Assembly (NCBI GenBank): GCA_026018925.1
Contig: JAKSZU010000016.1
Location: 28,176,877-28,240,876 of the forward strand
DNA: 64,000 bases
From: Tupaia tana
Taxonomy: Eukaryota; Chordata; Mammalia; Scandentia; Tupaiidae
Reading direction: 5' to 3'
Both the position numbers and the translations under genes were made by a program. The notes under the pieces are model-generated. The model saw only the letters and a list, made by a program, of their open reading frames with translations, was not told where the DNA came from and did no database searches. Shown piece by piece: positions 19,926 through 31,054 of the stretch. Numbering within the stretch: position 1 is the stretch's first letter; every line of letters begins with the position of its first letter.

Positions 19926-20447
19926 TTGGCTGACACAGAGGGAATAAAAGACAGTTTTAAAGTATTTCCCAGAATTTTTTTCATTTTATTCTTGGTGTTT
20001 CTTTTTGCTTGGTTCAGCTCTTTCATGGGTGTATATCTTATAGGCGAAGAAGAAATAAGAAGGAAAAAGTTGAAGAATGATGGGATTGAGATGGAAGAAA
20101 GGGAAAAAGGCAGGAAAAACATTAGTGGAAAAAATGAACGGGAAAGAAAATGAGACTGAGAAGATAGTGTCAACCAACAAGCGGTAAGGAAATGAGGCCA
20201 GCCTCTGCGAGCACTCACCAAATCTTTGTGGGAATTACAATCAGGTGGTCTCCCTGGTGTTCCTGCAGAACTAGCCGGGACTCAGCTTAACTGCTGAGCA
20301 CAGGTCGGCTTCTGGGCTCCCAAGTACCCCTTGTCCAGGCACCTTTAGGCCTATTGCGCACACACGGAGGACTGAAAGGTGAAAAGTGGCATGAAGTAAG
20401 GTAAGAAAAAAAGAAATGGGGTAGAGGAAGCATTTAAAGACAGTTAT

Positions 20448-20912
20448 GGGGGCTGGGCGGTTGGTGCAGTGGTAAAAAGCAACAGCGGTCTGCAAGGCCC
20501 ACATAGAAAGGCTCTAGGTTGAGTCTGGAGACTCCCTGAGGACACAGGCACGTGTGCGCCCGCGGTCTGGTCCTGCTGAGGCACAGGCACGTGTGCGCCC
20601 GCGGTCTGGGGCCTGCTGAGGACACAGGCACGTGTGTGCCCGCGGTCTGGGGCCTGCTGAGGCACAGGCACGTGTGCGCCCGCGGTCTGGTCCTGCTGAG
20701 GCACAGGCACGTGTGCGCCCGCGGTCTGGGGCCTGCTGAGGCACAGGCACGTGTGCGCCCGCGGTCTGGGGCCTGCTGAGGCACAGGCACGTGTGCGCCC
20801 GCGGTCTGGGGCCTGCTGAAGCTGGGTGTGGATTGTAGCATCAGGACCATGTGGGAGGTGTTGTCTCTCTGTCTCTCTAATTTATGGAAGAAATAAACTA
20901 GTAAACTTCAAA
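20448..20912 (+). mobile_element. Type C SINE with minisatellite (copy 2)
   Basis: Duplicate of 11622-12066, longer because the internal tandem array has one more unit. Confidence 0.72.
20537..20817. repeat. Minisatellite, about 7 repeats (copy 2)
   Basis: Seven about 40-bp units, more uniform than in copy 1: the last three are nearly identical and the aberrant unit of copy 1 is absent. This suggests unit gain or homogenisation after the duplication. Confidence 0.95.
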
Positions 20913-21047
20913 AAAGAAAGATAGGTATTCAGGGATTACATCCAGGGAGAAAAAAAGAAACAACCATCTGGTGGGTGTTAGTATGTGGTATTGTTAGTGC
21001 TTTTAAAACTAATGAGATAGACAACATTTCACTTTAAATTTGACTTT

Positions 21048-21128
21048 AAAAAAAATTTATTTATTTAATTTTATGTATTATTATTTTTTAAAATTTGCTG
21101 CAGGGCATGTGTGCTCATGAAACAGAGA

Positions 21129-21182
<54 letters not shown>

Positions 21183-21298
21183 AAGAGAGAAAGAGAGAAC
21201 GAGAAAGTGAGAGTCCTGCCATACCCAGGACTCTAACTCCAGTCAGCCAAGTGGGAGTCCAGTGCCTCAACCACCACCACCCTGCCACCTGCTGGCTC
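21048..21298 (-). mobile_element. Type B SINE (copy 2)
   Basis: Duplicate of 12203-12446. The (GA)n tract near 21130-21179 is longer and lacks the single-base interruption region of copy 1. Confidence 0.88.
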
Positions 21299-21429
21299 TT
21301 CACTTGACTTTTTAATAAATGTCTTCTAAGGCTGATTGTTATCACATATTACACAATTATTCTTATGAACGCTGTATAAGTTTAAAAATTACACAGTAAG
21401 CTAAATATGTTTTTTTAATTTATAAGGGA

Positions 21430-21652
21430 GAATTATTAATTGCTGTATAAATTTTTTTATTATTTTAAATTTATTATCATCATAATCTTGTTTATATTAC
21501 ATTGAATCACATATAACTTTACAGTGTATTACATTTCTTTTCCCAGAAGGAATATCATACATATCAGTCAATACAGAGACATTAAAATCCCCATTTCATC
21601 ATCCAATAGCTTTTCATTATTTTTCCTGATCATCATTATCATTATTATTATT
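21430..21652 (-). repeat. HAL1 3' end fragment (copy 2), part 1
   Basis: Duplicate of 12575-12799. Confidence 0.68.
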
Positions 21653-21668
21653 CCAATTATTTTTTAAA

Positions 21669-21944
21669 TTTTATTTATTTATTTATTTATTTATTTAGAG
21701 AGGTTTTTGCTGTAGGGTTCGTACGCTCCCCAGAAAGACAGAGACAGAGAGACAGAAAGTGAGAAATCACCCCCCAGGGGGGATGACCACACCGCAATCC
21801 CTTCTCCTCCTTTCTCCTCTCAAAATCTTGGGCACACATGCACACGCACCCACTGTGAGTTTAAGCCGCTGGGTCCGGTACTCGAACTGCGGCCGACTAC
21901 ATGGGATTCCAGCGACGTAGCCATTACACTACCTGCTGATACCT
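21669..21944 (-). mobile_element. Type A SINE (copy 2)
   Basis: Duplicate of 12816-13091 with the same 16-bp TSD (21653-21668, 21945-21960). Confidence 0.95.
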
Positions 21945-21960
21945 CCAATTATTTTTTAAA

Positions 21961-22332
21961 CTGTCAATCACTATTTCTCACTTTGCTTGTAAAGAGACTT
22001 TACCCAACATGAAATACTTCTCAGACCAATCCAGTTGAGAATACTATACACATCATCATATCTGTGTCCCATTAATGTTATGCCTATTTATTCTCTTGCT
22101 ATCTTTCTCTATACTCTTTTCTTCTCCTGCCCCATTCCACACTGTCTCATCCTCGTTAACTATTTTCACTGCTTTTATGCCCTCCAATATTTCAATTCTA
22201 CCATAGAGTGCGGATAGTCGGTATATATTAAGTGGATACATACAATATCTTTCTTTCATATCTTGGCTTACTTCACTCAGCAATAAACCTCCATATCTGA
22301 CCACCTTCTATCAACTAATTGCTGTATAAAAT
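21961..22332 (-). repeat. HAL1 3' end fragment (copy 2), part 2
   Basis: Duplicate of 13108-13480. Confidence 0.6.
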
Positions 22333-22602
22333 TGATTTCAGAACTTGTAATATCTGGGGTGACCACTCGAGGGAAAGCAGGCAGTAAAGGACAAAGAACA
22401 ATTAGCAAGTACATTTCATGAGTTTTCTTCACTAAAAATGTATAGCATTTTAGCTGAAAGGGGAGATGTAAGACATGATTTGGTTTACACCTCTTTCATT
22501 TAGGAGGTATGTTACCTTCAAGTATTTGTTCTCTTTGTATGTCAGTTTCTCATCGTATAATGAGCCTATTAACACCCTTGAGGCTAAAATAAAATCATTT
22601 TA

Positions 22603-22768
22603 GGGGCCAGCAGGTGGCATGTTGGTTAAGGTGCTGGACTCCCATATGGTCAACTACAGTTCAAATCCCAGATGTGGCGCCTTGCTTTCTCATTTCCTCT
22701 CTCTTTTTCTGTCTTTCTCTCTCTGGTGGGTGCACATGCCCTATAGAAAAATTTAAAAAATAATAAAA
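22603..22768 (+). mobile_element. Type B SINE (copy 2)
   Basis: Duplicate of 13751-13915. Confidence 0.9.
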
Positions 22769-22771
22769 TAG

Positions 22772-23003
22772 AGCCTGCAGGTGGTGTGGTGGTTAAGGGC
22801 ACTGGACTGCCACATAGCCGACTGTGGTTTGAGTCCCAGACCTGGCAGCTTGCTTTCTCACTTTCCTTTTCTCTCACTCTCTCTCTCTTTCTCACTCTGT
22901 CCTTTCTGGTCAAATTAAAATAAATAAATAAAATTAAGTTAATAAACTAATTAAAAAATAATAAGTGAAATTAAATAAATGATTCTTTAAAAATAAAATA
23001 ATT
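22772..23003 (+). mobile_element. Type B SINE (copy 2), adjacent
   Basis: Duplicate of 13919-14150. Confidence 0.88.
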
Positions 23004-23318
23004 TTAAAGTTTATATAAACAAATAATAGATGAGAAGAGTAAGAAAACTAAGAAAATGAGGGAAAATGTGAACAATTGATCTATTTATTATTGAAATATA
23101 GTATAAGGCTATAATAATGAAAAGTATCATAATAGCACAGTATAAGCCAGGAAATGGTAGTATACATTTTAATATGAGTCATTGCAAATAAATGAAATAG
23201 AGACAAATTGTTGAGAAATCTGGTTGAGAAAACTAATACTTATTTAAAAGAATAATCAAGTTAAGTCTTTACCTTTTATGATGTGCTGAAAGAAAATTCA
23301 GCTGCACTAAAGAATTTT

Positions 23319-23585
23319 TATTTATTTATTTTTATTTAGAGATTTTTGCCATAGGGCACATGTGCTCACCAGAGAGACAGAGACAGGGAGACAGAAAGCA
23401 AGAGATACCCGCCAGGAGGGATGGCCACGCCATAATTTCTTCTTTTCCATGCTCCTCTTGGGATTTTTGGCATGCATGCACACTCATCCAGCATGAGTTT
23501 TAAGCTGCCAGATCTGAGATTTGAACCACGGTCAACAACATGGGAGTCTAGCAACCTAACCATTATGCCATTTGCTGGTCCCTAT
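23319..23585 (-). mobile_element. Type A SINE (copy 2)
   Basis: Duplicate of 14466-14732. Confidence 0.94.
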
Positions 23586-23662
23586 ACTAAAGAATTTTAA
23601 AACTAGGAGAAAATTTAGGCAAATAGTTATGTCACCTCAAATGAAGAAAGAAAGAAATGGAA

Positions 23663-23780
23663 CCATCCCCCCTGGGGGGTGATTTCTCGCTTCCTGTCTC
23701 TATGTCTCTCTCTGTCTGTCTGGCGAGCGCATGTGCCCTATAGCGAAAACCTCTCAAAAAAAAAAAAAAAAACAACAAAA
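23663..23780 (+). mobile_element. SINE 3' half at duplication edge
   Basis: Begins abruptly at ccatcccccctggggggtga and runs to 'tgccctatagcgaaaacctc' and an A-tail. It carries the young-subfamily variant tctatgtctctc. The 5' half is missing. It differs in age from the 5' half at 17527-17645, so the two are probably not halves of one insertion. Confidence 0.9.
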
Positions 23781-23830
23781 AAAACCCCAAAAAACAAAAA
23801 CTATTATGCAGCAATTCAAAATGAGGATTT

Positions 23831-24077
23831 GGGGCCAGTAGATAGCATACTGGTTATGTTGCTGGATCCCACATAGCCAGCTGCGGTATGAGTCCCAGAC
23901 TGGGTGGCTTGAAAATCATGCTGGGTACATGTGTGTGTGTACCCAATATCCCAGGAGGAGAGAGGATAGCAGTTTGGCTATCACCCCTTGGGGGGGGGGG
24001 TAATTTCTCACTTTCCTTTCACTGTCTCTGTCTCTCTTCAGCAAGCACAGACTCCCTATGGCAAAAACCTCTTTAAA
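23831..24077 (+). mobile_element. Old type A-like SINE
   Basis: Head ggggccagtagatagcatactgg, diverged B box, body with a shortened GA segment, G-run hairpin motif and 'ccctatggcaaaaacctctt'. Confidence 0.88.
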
Positions 24078-24124
24078 AAATTAAGGATTTTTCATGAACA
24101 TAAGAAAATACTCAAATATATATA

Positions 24125-24278
24125 TATTTTAAAGAATTATTTATCCAATTATATTTATTGTTTTTATTCTTTTAATTTAACCTGAAAGAGAGAGAGGGAG
24201 GTCTAAGTCCAGGACTCGACCCATGATCGTCCATGTGGGAATCCAGCACCTTCACCATGCCACCTGCTAGCCCTCCTT
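24125..24278 (-). mobile_element. Type B SINE, antisense
   Basis: Starts near 'ttaaagaattatttatccaa' (tail side), has a GA tract and antisense B box 'ggactcgacccatg', and ends 'atgccacctgctagccc'. Confidence 0.82.
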
Positions 24279-24342
24279 AATTATAATTAAGGGGGGAAAA
24301 AAGAAAAAAAAAAAAGAGGGAGAGAATATATAGATCCTCCTG

Positions 24343-24650
24343 GGTTGGCCACATAGCCTAGCAGTTAAGGGAGTCAAATTCCACATGACTTACCGTGGTT
24401 CAAAGCCCAGCCCTGGCAGCTTGAAAAATACAACAGGCGAATATACATATATGCCCAGAATTCTGATGGAATGGACAAATGGAGAAACATTGCAGTGTGA
24501 CCATGCCCACTGGGGGGTGCTTTCCCCCTCTCTCTTTCACTCCATTTCTCTGTCTCTTTGGAAATAGAAAGAAAAATTACAAAATTATATGTCAATCATG
24601 ATTTCTCCTATGGACAATGCATGCATATTTTGCCCTATAGCAAAACCAAA
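24343..24650 (+). mobile_element. Old SINE
   Basis: Head ggttggccacatagcctagcagttaagg, B box ggttcaaagccc, body 'ccagaattctgatggaatgg', G-run motif and a CT segment near 24525-24560. A 'ccctatagcaaaac' match at 24632 may be its distal end. Confidence 0.78.
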
Positions 24651-24799
24651 CAAACAAAAAGGTAGTCTATGTCAATAGAATATGGCTTCTATTGAACATT
24701 CAGTAAATATTTAATGGTGGAATGGACATAAAGAAGAGGGACTGATACATTTCAAGGGAGTCTTGTTAGTAGTTACCTAATTTAAAAAAAGAAATAGCT

Positions 24800-25073
24800 G
24801 GGACCAGCAGTTAGCGTAATGGCTATGTCGCTGGACTCCCACGTAGTCGACCGCGGTTCGTGTCCTGGACCCGGTGGCTTAAAACTCACGCCGGGCACGT
24901 GTGCGTGCGTACCCAAGATCCCGAGAGGAGAATGGAGGAGAAGGGATTGCAGGGATTGCGTGGCCATCCCCCCTGGGGGGTGATTTCTCGCTTTCTGTCT
25001 CTCTGTCTCTCTGTCTGTCTGAGTGCATGCGCCCTATAGCAAAAACCTCTTCCAAAAAAAAAAAAAAAAAAAA
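24800..25073 (+). mobile_element. Type A SINE
   Basis: Near-consensus copy with a 13-bp TSD (aaaagaaatagct 24787-24799, 25074-25086). The body contains a local 10-bp duplication (gggattgcagggattgcg). Confidence 0.96.
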
Positions 25074-25270
25074 AAAAGAAATAGCTATTTTACCTCTGCA
25101 GATGAGGAAATCACAACCTGAAAGTGTTTTTGGTGACAAGTTTAGAGAAAATCTATGAAAAGATAATAAAATGGTTTCCCACATCCAACAAATAGATGAT
25201 ATGCTACCATGTTTATATTCCTAGGTGATATTTGGAAGGAGAAAGACATCAAAGAAAATAATAAGTTATA

Positions 25271-25513
25271 GCGACTTTTTTTGGGGGAGGCGTGTGCACT
25301 CGCCAGAAAGACAGAGACAGAGAGACAGAAAGTGAGAAATCACCCCCCGGGGGTGTGTGTGGCCACACTGTAATCCCTTCTTCATTCTCCTCTTGGGATC
25401 TTGGGCATGCACACACTCGCCCAGTATGAGTTTCACCCACCAGGTCTGGGACTCAAATCGCGGTCGACCACATGGAGTCCAGCGACATAGCCATTTTGTC
25501 AACTGCTGGCCCC
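25271..25513 (-). mobile_element. Type A SINE, antisense
   Basis: Gggggaggcgtgtgcactcgcc start, full body with hairpin motif altered by a tgtgtgtg insertion, and head ending 'tcaactgctggcccc'. Short flanking repeat aagttata. Confidence 0.9.
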
Positions 25514-25521
25514 AAGTTATA

Positions 25522-26091
25522 TTTACATTTAATGATCAGAGTTTTGAAAGAGAAGTCAGACTCCAAAAGACCCCTGGTCAATAATAAGTCCCGTTTGTGC
25601 AGACTTCAGGACTTGCCAAGTGACTGGGGTCAAAGAAGGAAAGAGGATGCGTGGGCCCCATTCATTCTTCATCCCAAGGGTCTCTGTTCTGTGCCATGGT
25701 TACTCTGGGTCGGGTCTAGGAGCTACAGCCATGAACTGCAGAGAAAACTTCCTTGTCTACATAGCACTTCAGGTCCAGCAGGGGTTAGAGGGATACAGAC
25801 AAGAGTCAGATGAGAAACCTGTTCATTGCTAACCATCTATTAATCCACAGATAGAATGTAAATAATTCTGTAAATGAAACAGCAGGTAGGATGAGCCACC
25901 CTCCCCCAGGGATGAGCCTTAGGGTATCATCAATGGTTAAAATGAGACTGAGGACAGATTGTTTTGCTTCTGCTCATCTCTGTCTGGCTAATTTTCATTT
26001 TATAGCTAGAGTATGCAAAGTGACAGGAGTCTGAAAATGGCTTGGAAGCCCTGCAGAGCCTAGGGATAAGGATGAGGGAGAAATCTTTTTT
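25522..26091. other. Non-coding stretch, no gene seen
   Basis: No recognisable repeat. Short overlapping open frames (up to 113 codons) lack identifiable domains. Confidence 0.45.
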
Positions 26092-26268
26092 GAAAAAAAA
26101 AAAAAAAAACTTTCTTCTGAGAGAGAGAAATCCCCGGAAGGGTCTTCATGCTGCCTGGATCTCTCGCATGCACACTCAACGTAAGTTCATGGAGAGCGCA
26201 GGATGTGAACTCAGGACTTTGCTGTGTGGGCCCACTTGTGTTATCACTGTGCCATCACCTGGCCCCAG
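26092..26268 (-). mobile_element. Type C SINE, antisense
   Basis: A-run region, gagagagagaaatcccc, body 'tgcatgcacactcaacgtaag' and head 'gtgttatcactgtgccatcacctggcccc'. Diverged. Confidence 0.65.
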
Positions 26269-26792
26269 GAAAGAGACTTTTATAGGAGAGCTTCAGAAAG
26301 TTTCCTAGGCAGGATGTCAGTTAACCTTCTCCATCTTCCCACCAAAGACTTTAAAAATCCCACACCCCAGGTGAGTACTTTGTGAGTGAACTTTGTTGGC
26401 AGGACATTTGAATATAGGCTGAAACTGCACTCAGGTGAATGCTAGACAGGAGCAGGGGCTGGGCGAACCCGGTCCTGTTTGCATTGCTGACGTACAAGGT
26501 GCCACGTTCGAGAGGAAAGATAACTACAGCAGGTGCAGTGATTGATACTTGTAATTTGTGTTACTTTTCTGCAAAGTTGAATTCTCGTTAATGCATTTCA
26601 TACTTAAAGTATTTCATACTATTAGATTTCTCAGTTTGAGGGCTGAGATGTGTTCCATACAGTTCTGCTATGTCCTAGGACATAACTTCCTTTCCCCTTT
26701 GACCCTGCAGTTAAGGGTATTGATTTCGTTAATTCTGAATAAGTTCTCCATCCCATGTTGTAGTTAGGATAGAGCAGTCAGAAAACAGCACA
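26269..26792. other. Non-coding stretch, possible SINE trace
   Basis: A weak tRNA-like head at 26455-26520 (ggggctgggcgaacc... gccacgttcgagagg) may be a type C relic. Otherwise nothing was recognised. Confidence 0.35.
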
Positions 26793-26793
26793 A

Positions 26794-27083
26794 GGGCCAG
26801 CAGGTGACATGGAGGTAAGGTGACTGGATCCCACACAGTTGACTGCATGGTTCAAGTGTAGGACCTGGTGGCTTGAAAAACACATTGGGCAAATGTGTGT
26901 GCATGCCCCAAATCCTGAGACAATGGAAGAGAAGGGATTGTGATGTGGTCATTCCCTCTGGGTGGGTGATTTCTCACTTTTTCTCTTTCTCTGTCTCTGT
27001 CTTCGTCTCCGTCTCCCTCAACCCCCTCACCTTCCAGCAAGTACATGTGCCCTATAGCAAACTGAAAAAAAAAAAAAAAAAAA
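26794..27083 (+). mobile_element. Old type A SINE
   Basis: Head gggccagcaggtgacatgg, B box ggttcaagtg, hairpin motif region, expanded TCTG/TCTC tract, 'tgccctatagcaaactg' and an A-tail. Confidence 0.9.
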
Positions 27084-27419
27084 GAAAGAAAGGCAGGATA
27101 GCTGACCACTTAGTGTGCAGCAAGGCCTACATCTGCCCCCAGCATTCTGAATCCAACAGTTCAGTTCCCAGCAGCTCCACCCAGAGGTAACAGCGCTCGT
27201 AGGTCTTAGTTGTTGCACTGAGTTGCAACATGATCAGAGGAAATGGGTGGAGAGCCCTTGTTAACAATGTTCGAGACTCTTGAAATATTTTATTTCAATT
27301 TCTAAATTGGTAAATAGGGTTCAAACAAAACAAAACTCTTCCTATGGAGAATCACAACAGGAGAAGAAAAGGGAGATCACACCAAATGTTACTATCCACT
27401 GTGAGTAACAAAATGTGAA

Positions 27420-27972
27420 GTGAGGTTTTTCTTGTTGGTCCAATTGCGACAGAGGGCCAAACCTGAGGGCCAAAGGTCTGTACTTATGGTCCTTTACATT
27501 CTAAGTTCACAGCGTTACCAGGAGCTAACCACACCTCCTCAGGGCTTACTGACCGTCAGCTAATCTGAACTGGTCTGGCCACCAGCTACACCCCCACGCC
27601 CCCCTCCATTTCCAAATGAGAGGGTTGAGAGTCCTGAGCTTTGTGAAGGTGCAGAAATTCATGGTGAGAGGCTGTCCACCCAGGATGATCTTCCTTATGA
27701 TTATCTCTAAGTCAACTGACTAGCACCTTGTACATCTGCATCATGGAGATGCCTCGTTACCACAGAACATAATCCCAGAACATAATCCCAGTGACGTAAT
27801 GTACTCACAGTCAATGACTCACCATAATCACAGAGGTGATACGCCATTGTATCATTTTTGCTAGGTAATGTCATTTAATCACAGAAGTGATGTTCCATTA
27901 TATTTTCAGGTTCCACCCCCATTCAAGATGAGACCTTCCCCCCAGGGGATGGGAATCTTGGGGGCTGTCTTG
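27420..27972. repeat. Unnamed ancient repeat, left part
   Basis: Wording such as 'aatcacagaggtgatacgcc', 'aggttccacccccattcaag' and 'ggaattctgcttgcca' recalls an ancient mammalian interspersed repeat that I cannot name with confidence. A SINE at 27990-28249 interrupts its end. Confidence 0.4.
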
Positions 27973-27989
27973 GAATTCTGCTTGCCATG

Positions 27990-28217
27990 GGGCCCAGCAG
28001 TTAGTGTAATGGCTATGTAGCTGGACTCCCATGTAGTCAACTGCGGTTTGAGTCCCAGACCTGGTGGCTTAAGCTCATGCTGGTCGCGTGTGCGTGTGTG
28101 CCCAAGATCCCAAGAGGAAAATGGAGGAGAAGGGATTGCAGCGTGGTCATCCCCCCTGGGGGCTGACTTCTTGCTTTCTGTCTATTTCTCTCTGTCTTTC
28201 TGGTGAGCATATGAGCC

Positions 28218-28249
<32 letters not shown>
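27990..28249 (+). mobile_element. Type A SINE
   Basis: Head ggcccagcagttagtg, B box ggtttgagtccc, body, hairpin motif and about 29-base A-tail. Perfect 17-bp TSD gaattctgcttgccatg (27973-27989, 28250-28266). The usual 'cctatagcaaaaacctct' end is lost: the tail follows 'gagccctt' directly. Confidence 0.95.
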
Positions 28250-28251
<2 letters not shown>

Positions 28252-28266
28252 ATTCTGCTTGCCATG

Positions 28267-28789
28267 AAGGAATTTTTTTTTTTAATCCCTGAAGCCAAGC
28301 GAGCATGATACTACTAGTAAGACAAATAAGACAGCCACTTATGTAGATTGATGCACGGCAAGATTTTGATATGGGCATCTCACCCACTCCCCCAGCTGGC
28401 CTCCTGCTAAGGTACAGACTCCACAGGTAGCCTCAGGCCAGGAGACATCGCCTGGCAGGAAGGTCATAGTGAGCATTCTGGGAGCCAAGGAGTCTGGTTC
28501 CGTCCCCTTCTCACTGAAGTTAGAGGCAGATTTAAAAGACTTGTGCCTATTCTTAGGCTGCAGATCGTGTGGGAGTGGTCCATTCTAAGCACAATGAACC
28601 TGGGGAGGGCTGGGGCAGATCTACCTACTCCAGTTCTCCAGTTCCTTCAAGGCGAATGGAAGAGGACCTTTTGGGTCTGAGGTTGTATAGCAAGGAGCAC
28701 AGAAAGTTTTCAGAAGGAGAGGAGCCGACAGCTGCTGGGTGGTGGTAGGGAAGCTGATGGGCCATGCGTCTGAATCTTTTTTAAAAGTT
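28267..28789. other. Non-coding stretch, no gene seen
   Basis: No recognisable repeat or exon. Confidence 0.5.
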
Positions 28790-28890
28790 TTTTTAATTTA
28801 AAATTTTAAATTGTGGTAAAATATACACAATATGAATGTAGTTCAACCATTTTTAAATGTACCACTCAATGGCATTGAAAGCATTCACGA
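28790..28890 (-). repeat. L1 3' end, antisense, left part
   Basis: 'aattgtggtaaaatatacac' and 'taccactcaatggcattgaa' match an old L1 3' end in antisense. It is interrupted by the SINE at 28892 and resumes at 29137. Confidence 0.8.
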
Positions 28891-28891
28891 G

Positions 28892-29135
28892 AGGGACAGC
28901 TGGTGGCCTGGAGGTTAAGGCAGCTGGATCCCACATGGCGGACAACACAGTTTAAGTCTTGGACCCAGCGGCCTGACAAACATGCCAGGCACCTGTGTTT
29001 GCCCAAATCCCAAGAGGAGAATGGAGAAGGGAATGTGGCCTGGCTATTCCTCCAGGGGGTGATTTCCACTTTCCTGATCTCTTTCTCTATGTCTCTCTCT
29101 GGTGAGCACATGTACCCTACAGCAGACAAAAACAA
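28892..29135 (+). mobile_element. Old SINE inside L1
   Basis: Head gggacagctggtggcctggaggttaagg, degenerate B box, body and 'gtaccctacagcagac'. Short TSD (cattcac) and uninterrupted L1 homology on both sides confirm the insertion. Confidence 0.9.
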
Positions 29136-29136
29136 A

Positions 29137-29736
29137 AACATTCACAGTGTTGCTCAACCAACACCACCATCCATCTCCAGGACTTTTTCATCATCCCTAA
29201 CTACAACTCTGTACCCATTAGCAATTCCCTATTTCTCCTCCCCTCAGACCCTGGTAACCACCATTCCACATTCAGTCTCTATGAAGCTGCCTATCCTAGG
29301 TACTTTATATAAGTAGAGCCATGTGGTATTTGTCCTTTACTGTCTGGCTTCTTTCACTTAACCTAATGTTTTGAAGGTTCATCCGTGACATAACATGTAT
29401 TAGAATTTCATTCCTTTCTAAAGCTGAGTAACACTCCATTGTATAGATAGACCACATTTTGTTCATTCATTCTTCTGCTAATGGTTATTCTTCTTTTTGG
29501 CTGTTGTGGATAATACTGCTGTATAATACGCTGGTATACAAATACTTGTTCAAGTCTCTGCTTTCAATGGTTTGGGATATCGGCCCAGAAGTGGAATTGC
29601 TAAATCATGTAGTAATTCTTTAACTTTCCAGGGAACACCATACAGTTTTCCATACCAGTTGCACTATCTTACATTCTCACCAGCAATGTATGAAAGTTCC
29701 AACTTCTCCACATTCTTGCCATCGTTAGTTATTTTC

Positions 29737-29740
<4 letters not shown>
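29137..29740 (-). repeat. L1 3' end, antisense, right part
   Basis: 'accaccatccatctccaggac', 'taagtagagccatgtggtat', 'aacactccattgtatagata' and 'ccagaagtggaattgctaaa' are classic antisense L1 3'-portion phrases. No ORF2 frame survives. Confidence 0.9.

Positions 29741-29773
<33 letters not shown>
29741..29773 (+). repeat. Poly-A tract
   Basis: A run of about 33 A within or at the edge of the antisense L1. Its sense orientation is opposite to that L1, so it is not its tail. It may be the remnant of a tail-only insertion. Confidence 0.85.
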
Positions 29774-29775
<2 letters not shown>

Positions 29776-31042
29776 ACTAGATCTTAAATACAAAAATGAG
29801 ACTGGTCTAATCATCAAAAATGTTAGAAAAATTATTAAACCTGGCCAATCTGATCACTGATATGCTGCTACCCAATGGGAAATGGAAATTATAAAGAGGA
29901 CAGTTGGGAGGAAATATTGGCTGCAATAAAATTATTTCATGTTTATGCCTCCAGTTAGTGGAGAGTCCTGAATAAACCAGTTATAGGAATAAAGTAATAA
30001 GATAAATTTTTCCCTTGGCTTTTTCTTAAAATGCTTACTAACTTTGGAAATGATTCACATGAGAAGGTAGCTGGCCAAGTTTATTTATTGCCTTCACCAT
30101 TTCATCTCCCATTTATTTTCTAAACTCTTGCTGTCTGGATTCTATTCCCATAACTATTCTAAAGCTGTATCCTCTTAGTTCTTATCCTAGTTTCCAGTCA
30201 TCTGGCAATTTGGTATCATCCATTAAATCTAAGTATTTTTCTCAAAGCAGAATTTTCGACAGAGTTCACAGCTCTCCTTGGACCAAGGCATTCATCACTG
30301 GCCTCAGATGAAACCTCCGTGGTGATGACCTGAAAAACCCCCACTAGTGGCATTATTTGTTTCATTTAACAAGCCGAGCGCCTACTCTGGCTCCCCTCGG
30401 GAAGTTTGTTTTATGCTGTCCACTGGGCATCTCATTCATTGAATTGCTTCATCCATCCATCACCCCAATTTGATTATGAAAGGCAAGGGTCTCTCCTTGG
30501 GATGCTTGAGATGGGAGAAGTATAGACAAAAAAGAAGTTAAATGGTTCAGCATGGTACAGACACAGGGGTCATCTGTTGGCATGTCAATAGGAATTGAGA
30601 CCCTGAGGAAAGAAACAGGAGGAAGAGTCTTGGATGTGGAATGGGAGCAGTGGGATGACTAGCTAGCAACATGACAGGAAACAAGAGCCCGTGGATGGCG
30701 AGGTATAGATATAAAGCCTTCTCTATGTGGGAAATGCCCTGGACTTGAAACGAGTAGGGATGTCTAACATTCAGTTTGAAGTATTTACAAATAGTGTGGC
30801 CATTCCCTCTGCTGCTCCCAAGCCTTCAATAGCACTACACTGGTGTTAGCAACTCAGGCAGAATGAAGAGAGCCTTATCCCCTCATTCCCAGGAAAGCAC
30901 TGAGAGGCTAACACAGACCTGAAGTAAAGGTTTAGAGAACTCTGACAGCGTGAATGAGAAAGCACATCCTGTTCTTGAGAAATATGGGAAGGTGTTTTAG
31001 ATTCTGTTGTCACAATTATTTAAGTCATTTTATTTTGATATT
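29774..31042. other. Non-coding stretch, no gene seen
   Basis: 1.27 kb without an identified repeat, exon or RNA gene, so one of the longest SINE-free stretches in the window. Confidence 0.5.
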
Positions 31043-31054
31043 AAATAAAACACT

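Larger units (their letters stand above)
17648..23662 (+). other. Segmental duplication, copy 2 (6.0 kb)
   Basis: Direct repeat of 8826-14809. The left edge joins SINE 5'-half sequence; the right edge (gaaatggaa) joins a SINE 3' half at 23663. Substitutions are few and partly at CpG sites (for example gatcgcgcg to gatagcgcg near 17890). All internal repeats of copy 1 are present, so those insertions predate the duplication. Confidence 0.95.

Noticed and set aside
17527-23780. A single SINE split by insertion of the 6 kb duplicate
   Set aside because: The 5' half (17527-17645) and 3' half (23663-23780) belong to variants of different age and no shared TSD was found, so a single-insertion model is not preferred, though not excluded.
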